A stretch of DNA of 64,000 bases from Collinsella aerofaciens. Its GTDB lineage: Bacteria; Actinomycetota; Coriobacteriia; Coriobacteriales; Coriobacteriaceae. A program made the translations under genes and the position numbers. The notes below the pieces were generated by a model that made no database searches, had not been told where the DNA came from, and saw only the letters and a program-made list of their open reading frames with translations. The stretch covers positions 1 to 64,000 of the forward strand of contig NZ_SPFY01000012.1 in NCBI RefSeq assembly GCF_005844325.1, read 5' to 3'. Positions 17,368 to 23,714 of the stretch are shown here, piece after piece (position 1 is the stretch's first letter; every line of letters starts with the position of its first letter).

Positions 17368-17907
17368 TTATTCGAGATGCTCTTCAATCCGAGCCCTCAG
17401 AAGGGCAATGGCTGTGGGTATTCCAATTGCGGCGGCTAATTCGGCTTTATCCAAAACCTGTATGCTAAAGCACGATTGTTTATCACATTGAAGGACGATA
17501 ACTGAAGATAGCTTCACTTCCCGTTGGCTGAATATGTCGTAATCCCCAAATAGGAAGTTACCTTTTATTGTGTAATTCGGTATGTTCGTTACGCACTTCA
17601 TCTCAAGTCTGTTTAGGCCATAATCGAACACCGCAACTTCCTTGTGTTCGATGATGAGCGCAACCCTGGGCATGTTACTAAAACCACCGTCGACGACAGT
17701 AAAGAGTTTTTCATTTGCATCGTCATAAACGGTATATTTTAGACTCAATAGCTGTCCTAGTGGACCCGTGAACCCATGTCTTTTGATATTGAGGTTGTCT
17801 CCGGCTGGGTTGATGAGAGCTAGAGCATGCGGATAAGGGTTACCTTCAATTGAGATTCGATATTCGTTTGTAACCGTCTTGCTCGATTTAGGACCAGTAG
17901 CCACCAC
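17368..17907 (-). CDS. LURP-one/scramblase-like barrel-fold protein of the peptide operon
   Basis: A 179-aa soluble, beta-rich protein. The second half ('YTIKGNFLFGDYDIF', then 'REVKLSSVIV' and 'FSIQVLDKAELAAAIGIPTAIALL') follows the pattern of the LURP-one/YxjI tubby-like barrels, as I recall it: a Gly-Asn core strand and a C-terminal hydrophobic helix. I cannot confirm this without a profile search. It begins with GTG 17907 inside the end of the precursor peptide gene (20-base overlap), with GAGG upstream, so translation is probably coupled. It is last in the operon. Its role is unknown; binding the peptide or lipid, or immunity, would fit the fold and position. Confidence 0.6.
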   Translation of the reverse strand: MVATGPKSSKTVTNEYRISIEGNPYPHALALINPAGDNLNIKRHGFTGPLGQLLSLKYTVYDDANEKLFTVVDGGFSNMPRVALIIEHKEVAVFDYGLNRLEMKCVTNIPNYTIKGNFLFGDYDIFSQREVKLSSVIVLQCDKQSCFSIQVLDKAELAAAIGIPTAIALLRARIEEHLE

Positions 17908-18067
17908 GCGTCATCGCCTCGATCGAATTGGAACCGACTTCTGCTTCGTGCGGAGAATTGCGCAGTATGTTGCAGTACATGCAGCTGCAATAACCGCATG
18001 GGCAATTTCTAACAAAATGAATGACGCTATTTACTGCATGCATGTTAAATGGACGAATACTTCTCAT
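17888..18067 (-). CDS. cysteine-rich ribosomal peptide precursor (59 aa)
   Basis: A short gene read directly from the minus strand, below the usual length cut-off. The product has an N-terminal leader-like part ('MRSIRPFNMHAVNSVIHFVR'), a cysteine block 'NCPCGYCSCMYCN' with five cysteines (residues 22, 24, 27, 29, 32; spacing CxCxxCxCxxC), and a 27-residue tail ending 'RGGYWS'. GGGAGG lies 7 bases before ATG 18067. The start is inside the end of the acyl-carrier-like gene (23-base overlap) and the end overlaps the next gene by 20 bases. Placement behind a radical SAM/SPASM maturase, and likeness to the clostridial Cys-rich ('Clo7bot') precursors as I recall them, argue for a modified peptide. 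Cleavage site and modification are unknown. Confidence 0.82.
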   Translation of the reverse strand: MRSIRPFNMHAVNSVIHFVRNCPCGYCSCMYCNILRNSPHEAEVGSNSIEAMTRGGYWS

Positions 18068-18359
18068 GATCTGCCTCCCATTGTTCGATTGTTTCTGACT
18101 GTTCTATTACCTTCTTCACCTCCTCAACACTGTTGAACCCTAGGTTTTCAATCGACGAGTACTCAACGTAAACAGAAAACCTGCTTTCAAGATAAATAAG
18201 CAGTCGAACTAAATCTGATGAGGACAAGTTGAATGGCGGGTCGGTCAATTGCTGATTTCTTAGATTTTGGTCAAATTGAGTCAAATCCAAATCTCTAATA
18301 TTGTTTATCGCTTTTTCGATTTCTGCGTAGATGGTTTCATCTTTACGATATGCTGTCAT
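18045..18359 (-). CDS. acyl-carrier-related peptide maturation protein
   Basis: A 104-aa protein whose C-terminal ~60 residues look like an acyl carrier protein helical bundle: 'NLSSSDLVRLLIYLESRFSV' aligns with the carrier motif around the phosphopantetheine serine, then 'ENLGFNSVEEVKKVI' with the last helix. The usual Asp-Ser-Leu is replaced by Ser-Ser-Ser, so a modifiable serine may remain but the canonical motif does not. Such ACP-related proteins are known partners in clostridial Cys-rich peptide maturation operons. It starts by an ATGA overlap with the 337-aa gene and overlaps the precursor gene. Whether it carries a prosthetic group cannot be told from sequence alone. Confidence 0.72.
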   Translation of the reverse strand: MTAYRKDETIYAEIEKAINNIRDLDLTQFDQNLRNQQLTDPPFNLSSSDLVRLLIYLESRFSVYVEYSSIENLGFNSVEEVKKVIEQSETIEQWEADHEKYSSI

Positions 18360-19369
18360 TTCAGCACCCCAATATCGAAATCAAACAACTCGTTCTCGAT
18401 TGTTTTGCAGCATAGTAATGATTCTTCTGGATCTAAGCTGGCTGAGAAACAGGGCATTCCTCTTAGTCGAAGTTCTCTTGCTGCTTGAATTGCTTTATCG
18501 CTAGATGAATAGCTTATTTGAAACCTATGCGTCTCCAACCCTTCAGTGGCGTCAAGTACTTCGTTTGTAATTTCAAATTGAACTTTCTCTGCTTGCGTTA
18601 GCGTTTCAATTATGGGCATGAGTCCAAGCATTATGTCGTAGTCGGCTATCGTGTATGGGATATTGATAATGGCCAAGTCAGGGCAGAAAGCTCGACATGC
18701 AGCAATCGATCCTAATCCGTAATCTCCGTAAATGTGGTCGTCGTATTTCATAAGCACATTGGGCGTTTCTAATAGAGCTAGGTCGGATTTATCATTCTCA
18801 ATGATGATGTTGATCTGCTCATTCATTTTGATGACGGCGGATTGGCCACCATCAAAACTAAGGGTGTTGCAGCCCCAGATTTCATTTAAAGGATTGAAGC
18901 TCAAAGCGCATAGATTGGGATGGTGCTTTCTCATCTCGCTAACGATGCTACTAAACGTAATTGTTGAATCGGCGGGTGTATATAGATTCCCGACAACAAT
19001 TTTTGGTATCAGGGCTAATTCCTGCATGTCGCTTTTGCTAGACTCAATTTGTTCAGTGGCGAGTTGACTGACAACCTTCTTATTTACAGAATGTGCATAG
19101 GTTTCAGCGTGTTTACTAAATTCTATGAGTCCTGTGGCGCTTTCTTTCGTCGATAAAACGACAACCAGGTCTGATTCATCGATTGTCGTTACATAGTTAA
19201 TTCGATTTCTTATGCCAATTTCTTTGCAATTAACAAGGTTGGCAACATCTACGCCGTCCGGCAGAATGCCGCATGGTGTTGATACCCGAATATTGTAGCC
19301 AACTCCTAGCAATCCAATTAGAAGAGGATAGTCAGCTCCCGTGAAAGATATAAGTCCAATTGTCTTCAT
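18356..19369 (-). CDS. peptide maturation system protein (TIGR04066-like)
   Basis: A 337-aa protein with no catalytic motif I can name. Its start ('MKTIGLISFTGADYPLLIGLLGVGYNIRVSTP') resembles an alpha/beta nucleotide-binding fold, though no glycine-rich P-loop is clear. Its size and place between a radical SAM maturase and an ACP-related gene match the family recorded as TIGR04066 in Cys-rich peptide operons, as I recall it. Several cysteines occur, including a pair in 'LLCCKTIENEL'. It begins 5 bases after the maturase stop and ends in an ATGA overlap with the next gene. A profile match would settle the family. Confidence 0.68.
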   Translation of the reverse strand: MKTIGLISFTGADYPLLIGLLGVGYNIRVSTPCGILPDGVDVANLVNCKEIGIRNRINYVTTIDESDLVVVLSTKESATGLIEFSKHAETYAHSVNKKVVSQLATEQIESSKSDMQELALIPKIVVGNLYTPADSTITFSSIVSEMRKHHPNLCALSFNPLNEIWGCNTLSFDGGQSAVIKMNEQINIIIENDKSDLALLETPNVLMKYDDHIYGDYGLGSIAACRAFCPDLAIINIPYTIADYDIMLGLMPIIETLTQAEKVQFEITNEVLDATEGLETHRFQISYSSSDKAIQAARELRLRGMPCFSASLDPEESLLCCKTIENELFDFDIGVLK

Positions 19370-19374
19370 GATTA

Positions 19375-20820
19375 TTATCGCTTGTTCCTTTTAAGAGCCG
19401 TTGTAATGGACACTTCGTGTCTATGAAGCTCAAAGCGAAGTATTTTCTGATTAAGTCGATCAAAGGCAATTCGTTTTGAGTTGTCGCATGCTGTTCGTTT
19501 GTAATCAGGGCTAATTACTCCTTTGCAATCTGCGCTTTTAATGCATTGAGTGCACAGCTGAAATGCCCAACATTTTTTACATGAATCGCTGGTCAGCTTT
19601 GAAACATTGATCATCTTTTCAATTTGACCTAAATCAAATCCTGAATCCAATGTACCGATATACATGTCCTTGGTTGTTTCGCTGACCCTTTCGCAAGGAA
19701 GAAGCGCTCCTGCTGTTGTCACAAATAGACGCGTAACTCCTGGCTCGCATGGACCACCGGGTATAGCTTTTGTTGGGATGTTCGAAGGTGCAAATCGCTT
19801 AATGTTTTGGTTGATGCTTGCAAGCGTATATGAAGCGAGCCTATCGCTACAGTTTCCTTTTTCGATCTTGCGCTCGTCCATAATTCTTGCTTTAAATAAG
19901 GCGTAATTCAGTTGACTTGAGAACTTGTCATTGTAGGGGGCGATACGTCCGTTGCGTTCCAAGTAGTTGAATTGAACATCGCAAGCCTCGATATCCTTAT
20001 CATTTATAAAGGAAGAGACTGTTTTATAGATGTTGTTCGTGTCGACTACGGCATTAAAATGAATATATTTGTTGCGTTCAGGATGGTTGTCTAAAATCAT
20101 ATGAACATTGTCTATAACTGCTTGGTATGAGGACTCACCATTAGCGTAATGCCTAGACTTATCATGGATTTGCTGCGGCCCGTCAAGACTGATTAGCAAA
20201 TAGAATTCATGTCCAGAATCGAAGAAGAATTTAACCATATCTTCAGATAAAAGAGAGCAATTGGTTGTAATTCGAAATGAGATGTGTTTTCCTTCAAATT
20301 CCTGTTCTGCATATTGAGTAATTAGCTTAATTTCACTAAATCGAAGGAGAGGTTCTCCTCCATAAAATGCTACGACCGGGTTTGGGTTGTCAATCGAGTG
20401 CATCTTAAAGAATTCGATTGCATGTTTGGCCGTCGAAACAGACATAGAGTTATGACTGTGGGTTCTGTTGTATAAGGAGTTTTCGGAATAGATACAGTAA
20501 TCACATCGGAAGTTGCAAGATTGAGTCAGCTGAAGGGTTATCATCCGTAAATTTCTTTCCAGCTTAACTTTCAAAAGGTCAATTGATGGATAAGCGACAT
20601 CCTGCAATGGCGAATCGCAGCAGTAGCCACATGATTGTAGTAACTGGAATTCTTGGTCTGATTTATAGGAGTCGGGGCAAACTTCGCCTGCTTGGACTTC
20701 TGAGATGTAATTGAAGAGATCTTTGCTTACTGCAAGTATCTCGTTTCGATTGGCATCATAAATGTAGTGGCCCAAGAGGGTCTTTATGGGTAGAACTAAC
20801 ATCTCTACCGCCTTTTTCAT
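19375..20820 (-). CDS. radical SAM/SPASM Cys-rich peptide maturase (CcpM-like)
   Basis: A 481-aa radical SAM enzyme expected to modify the cysteine-rich precursor encoded three genes downstream. The SAM-cluster motif is C102-N-F-R-C106-D-Y-C109. A SPASM-type C-terminal region (~360-450) contains many cysteines ('CEPG', 'LLPCERV', 'SCKKCWAFQLCTQC', 'ADCKG', 'ACDNS') for auxiliary Fe-S clusters. An N-terminal ~90-residue segment with further cysteines (48, 64, 67, 68) may bind the leader. This layout matches thioether-forming maturases such as CcpM and the SCIFF type. It is first in the operon. There is no clear ribosome site: a perfect palindrome abuts the ATG. Confidence 0.88.
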   Translation of the reverse strand: MKKAVEMLVLPIKTLLGHYIYDANRNEILAVSKDLFNYISEVQAGEVCPDSYKSDQEFQLLQSCGYCCDSPLQDVAYPSIDLLKVKLERNLRMITLQLTQSCNFRCDYCIYSENSLYNRTHSHNSMSVSTAKHAIEFFKMHSIDNPNPVVAFYGGEPLLRFSEIKLITQYAEQEFEGKHISFRITTNCSLLSEDMVKFFFDSGHEFYLLISLDGPQQIHDKSRHYANGESSYQAVIDNVHMILDNHPERNKYIHFNAVVDTNNIYKTVSSFINDKDIEACDVQFNYLERNGRIAPYNDKFSSQLNYALFKARIMDERKIEKGNCSDRLASYTLASINQNIKRFAPSNIPTKAIPGGPCEPGVTRLFVTTAGALLPCERVSETTKDMYIGTLDSGFDLGQIEKMINVSKLTSDSCKKCWAFQLCTQCIKSADCKGVISPDYKRTACDNSKRIAFDRLNQKILRFELHRHEVSITTALKRNKR

Positions 20821-20843
20821 TTCACTAATGTTATTTTAGTGAA
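20821..20843 (-). promoter_or_regulatory. perfect palindrome abutting the maturase start codon
   Basis: TTCACTAA (20821-20828) and TTAGTGAA (20836-20843) are perfect 8-bp inverted arms around a 7-base spacer, directly touching the maturase ATG on the minus strand. It occupies the place of the ribosome site and lies between a TATAGT box (20855-20860, minus) and the gene. It could be an operator or an RNA hairpin that hides the start; sequence alone does not decide. Confidence 0.55.
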
Positions 20844-21008
20844 CTAAGATGTTTACTATAAGGTAACCATTTATAAACGTATTGTCAAACATATATTGCT
20901 AAAACAGAAACAATTTATAGACTGAGTGGTCGTATCCTTTGGGCGATTGCTTCTATAATCTAGCCTTCGCTGCTGTCGGGAGGGAAGGTCTAGGACTCCG
21001 TTATCATG

Positions 21009-21063
21009 TTGAAACGCTTTAACTAATTTGACGTTCTCACGTGTTTTTCGTTTCAAAAGCGTT
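21009..21063 (+). promoter_or_regulatory. inverted half-sites upstream of the fucO-like gene
   Basis: TTGAAACG (21009-21016) is inverted relative to CGTTTCAA (21049-21056), and AACGCTTT (21013-21020) relative to AAAGCGTT (21056-21063). The two interlocked pairs suggest paired sites for a LacI/CcpA-like regulator, with a TTGACG box (21028-21033) between them. The wider 20844-21122 stretch also holds a TATAAT box at 20954-20959 but no gene. Confidence 0.35.
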
Positions 21064-21122
21064 AGGATGGGACTCATAGCGTGGGGCGTAATGGGTGCCC
21101 CGCACACGATGGGAGGCTATCA

Positions 21123-22289
21123 ATGGCTAATCGTTTCGTTCTCAATACCATCTCTTATCATGGTTCCGGCGCCATCAAGGAGATCCCCGGCGAGCTCCAG
21201 CGTCGCGGCTACAAGAAGATTTTCGTCTGCTCCGACCCCGATCTGGTCAAGTTTGGCGTTACCGCTAAGGTAACCGACGAGCTCGACGCTGCCGGCATCG
21301 CTTGGAGCCTCTACTCCGAGATTAAGCCCAACCCCACGATCCAGAACGTCAAGGACGGCGTCGAGGCCTTCAAGGCCGCCGAAGCTGACGCTATCGTGAC
21401 CATCGGTGGCGGCTCCTCCATGGACACCGCTAAGGCCATCGGCATTATCATCAACAACCCCGAGTTCGCCGACGTCCGCAGCCTCGAGGGCGTTGCTCCG
21501 ACTAAGAACCACGCCGTGTTCACCATCGCCGTGCCGACGACCGCCGGTACCGCTGCCGAGGTGACCATCAACTACGTCATCACCGACCCCGAGAAGGTCC
21601 GCAAGTTCGTGTGTGTCGACACCAACGACGCCCCCGAGGTCGCCGTCGTCGACCCCGACATGATGGCTTCCATGCCCGCCGGTCTGACCGCTTCCACTGG
21701 CATGGACGCTCTGACCCACGCCATCGAGGGCTACACCACCAAGGGCGCTTGGGAGCTTTCCGACATGTTCCACTTTGAGGCTATCAAGCTGATCAGCGAG
21801 AACCTGCGCGACTCCGTCGCCGAGGCCAAGTCCGGTCAGCCCGGCTCCGGCCGCGAGGGCATGGCTCTTGGCCAGTATGTCGCCGGCATGGGCTTCTCCA
21901 ACGTTGGCCTGGGCATCGACCACGCCATGGCTCACACCCTGTCCGCTCACTACGACACCCCGCACGGCGTCGCCTGCGCCATGCTGCTGCCGATCGCCAT
22001 GGAGTTCAACAAGCCGGTTTGCGCCGAGCGCCTGGCCAAGGTCGCCGTCGCCATGGGCGTTGACACCACGGGCATGAGCACCGACGAGGCTGCCGACGCC
22101 GCCATCGCCGCCGTCAAGCAGCTCTCTGCCGACGTGAACATCCCGCACGTCTGCGAGGCCATGAAGGCTGACGAGATCGAGGTCCTGGCCAAGGACGCCA
22201 TGGCCGACGCCTGCTTCCCGGGCAACCCGCGCGAGGCGACGCTCGACGACGTCATCGAGCTCTTCAAGAAGATCTGCCCGGCTGCCTAA
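21123..22289 (+). CDS. fucO: lactaldehyde reductase / 1,2-propanediol oxidoreductase
   Basis: An iron-dependent group III alcohol dehydrogenase of 388 aa, reducing lactaldehyde to 1,2-propanediol with NADH in fucose or rhamnose fermentation. Similarity to E. coli FucO is very close as I recall that protein: 'IGIIINNPEFADVRSLEG', 'PTTAGTAAEVTINYVITD', 'FVCVD', 'MALGQYVAGMGFSNVGLG'. Iron ligands are expected in 'DALTHAIEG' (Asp and His), 'DHAMAH' and 'TPHGVA'; all are intact. GGGAGG at 21111-21116 supports ATG 21123. It stands alone, with a very large inverted repeat after its stop. No fucose or rhamnose pathway genes are adjacent, so the substrate in vivo may be broader. Confidence 0.9.
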   Translation: MANRFVLNTISYHGSGAIKEIPGELQRRGYKKIFVCSDPDLVKFGVTAKVTDELDAAGIAWSLYSEIKPNPTIQNVKDGVEAFKAAEADAIVTIGGGSSMDTAKAIGIIINNPEFADVRSLEGVAPTKNHAVFTIAVPTTAGTAAEVTINYVITDPEKVRKFVCVDTNDAPEVAVVDPDMMASMPAGLTASTGMDALTHAIEGYTTKGAWELSDMFHFEAIKLISENLRDSVAEAKSGQPGSGREGMALGQYVAGMGFSNVGLGIDHAMAHTLSAHYDTPHGVACAMLLPIAMEFNKPVCAERLAKVAVAMGVDTTGMSTDEAADAAIAAVKQLSADVNIPHVCEAMKADEIEVLAKDAMADACFPGNPREATLDDVIELFKKICPAA

Positions 22290-22296
22290 CTTGGTT

Positions 22297-22429
22297 CGGC
22301 GGGCCCCTGCCCGTTAGCCCCACAATCGTCCTCGGACATGTCGGAAGCCCCCGCTGCGCACTTCGTGCGGCGGGGGCTTCCTCCGTCCTGCGGAAAGATT
22401 GTGGGGCTAACGGGCAGGGGGCCCGCCGG
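22297..22429. repeat. 133-bp nested inverted repeat (terminator-like)
   Basis: A 31-base left arm (22297-22327) pairs with 22397-22429 with only a single-base bulge. Inside it, a second stem pairs GGAAGCCCCCGC at 22343-22354 with GCGGGGGCTTCC ending at 22381. The outer arms contain GTTAGCCCCACAATC and its complement. It lies 7 bases after fucO and could terminate it, but its length and near-perfect outer arms exceed what a terminator needs and suggest a mobile or structural repeat. Confidence 0.75.
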
Positions 22430-22547
22430 CTCGTTATCGTGGCGGGCGCAGTTCTGAAGAACTCAATGGGTCATCTCGCTAGGTAAAAAGATGGTTCGCG
22501 GTGGTATCGTTGCTGTGGGTTTAATTCGATATGAAAGGGTGACTTTG

Positions 22548-23576
22548 GTGTCCAAGATGGATTCTACGCTCTCCTATATTACTGACCAGTTGAAGGCGCT
22601 GACTTCTATCGCTTCGCCTACGGGCTATACCCGTGCGGCGACTGATTATCTGATGGAGACGTTGCGCGATATGGGCTTTGGGCCCGAGCGCTCCAATAAG
22701 GGCAATGTGCTCGTTGAGCTTGGTGGTGAGGGTGAGCCGCTCGTGTTGGCGAGCCATGTCGATACCCTGGGCGCCATGGTGCGCTCCATTAAGGACAATG
22801 GTCGCCTGCGCCCCACGACTCTCGGCGGGCATCAGTGGTCTACGGCCGATGGCGAGAACTGCACCGTTTATACGCGCGACGGCAATGTCTACACGGGCGT
22901 GGTCCTCAATACCGAGCCTTCGGCGCACGTGGCCGATGAGCCGGTCAAGACCATCGAGAAGAACATGGAAATCCTGCTCGACGAGAACGTTGACAGCAAG
23001 GACGATGTGCTCGAGCTGGGTATTCAAACCGGCGACATCATCGCTATGGATCCGCGCACCACGGTGACGGAGAGCGGCTACATCAAGAGTCGCTTCCTTG
23101 ACGATAAGCTGTCCGCGTCGATTCTGCTGGGTTTGGCCCGCGCCGTCGCCGAAGGCGAGGTGACGCTTTCGCGCAAGGTTTCGTTGCTCTTTACGGTGTA
23201 CGAGGAGGTCGGCCACGGCGGTGCCTTTGTGCCGGCCGACACGCGCGAGATGATCAGCGTGGACATGGGCTGCGTGGGTGACGACCTGGGCTGCACCGAG
23301 CGCATGGTTTCGATTTGCGCCAAGGATTCGGGCGGTCCGTACAACTACGACCTGGTAACCACGCTGTCTAACATCGCGCGCGAGCTGGAGCTCGATTACG
23401 CCATCGATGTGTACCCGCACTATGGCTCCGACGTCGAGGCCACGCTCTCGGCCGGCTACGACATTCGCCATGGTCTGATCGGCCCCGGCGTGTACGCGAG
23501 CCACAACTACGAGCGCAGCCACATCGACGGCGTGCGCAATACCTACGAGCTGGTTCGCGCCTACGTTCAGCGCTAG
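22548..23576 (+). CDS. M42-family metallopeptidase (aminopeptidase)
   Basis: A cytoplasmic dinuclear-metal aminopeptidase of the M42 (PepA/FrvX/YsdC) family. Expected metal and catalytic residues are visible in order: 'ASHVDTLG' (His, Asp), 'RFLDDKLSA' (bridging Asp), 'YEEVGHGG' (catalytic and metal Glu), 'SVDMG' (Asp) and 'SHNYERSHIDG' (His). The length of about 342 aa is normal. I prefer GTG 22548, 8 bases after GAAAGGG (22533-22539); ATG 22557 is the alternative. The open frame extends to 22491 but without a site. It is monocistronic, with a strong terminator at 23610-23635. Confidence 0.9.
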   Translation: MSKMDSTLSYITDQLKALTSIASPTGYTRAATDYLMETLRDMGFGPERSNKGNVLVELGGEGEPLVLASHVDTLGAMVRSIKDNGRLRPTTLGGHQWSTADGENCTVYTRDGNVYTGVVLNTEPSAHVADEPVKTIEKNMEILLDENVDSKDDVLELGIQTGDIIAMDPRTTVTESGYIKSRFLDDKLSASILLGLARAVAEGEVTLSRKVSLLFTVYEEVGHGGAFVPADTREMISVDMGCVGDDLGCTERMVSICAKDSGGPYNYDLVTTLSNIARELELDYAIDVYPHYGSDVEATLSAGYDIRHGLIGPGVYASHNYERSHIDGVRNTYELVRAYVQR

Positions 23577-23609
23577 GGGAGTAGCTTGCGACTCGGCTGA
23601 CCAATCGCT

Positions 23610-23635
23610 AAGGCCCGATTTCTCGGGCCTTTTTT
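23610..23635 (+). terminator. terminator after the M42 peptidase
   Basis: AAGGCCCGA (23610-23618) pairs perfectly with TCGGGCCTT (23623-23631) over a 4-base loop and runs into six T's. Confidence 0.85.
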
Positions 23636-23714
23636 CGCTTTGGGTCGTTTAGTATCATGATGTATGTAATCTATTAACTAAACGTTTAAATTACTTAACG
23701 AGGTGATGCGGTGT

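Noticed and set aside
17820-18005. 61-aa minus-strand frame covering the precursor region
   Set aside because: Different phase from the Cys-rich peptide; no ribosome site and no Cys block.
20855-20888. TTGACA and TATAGT boxes upstream of the maturase as a promoter
   Set aside because: The boxes are 22 bases apart, too far for a standard promoter. TATAGT alone may still be a -10.
15604-21000. Integrated element with attachment-site repeats
   Set aside because: The island is A+T-rich, but I find no integrase, flanking tRNA or direct repeats at its edges.
21009-21024. A CcpA cre site upstream of fucO
   Set aside because: The central CG is shifted by one base relative to the cre consensus; kept only as unspecific half-sites.
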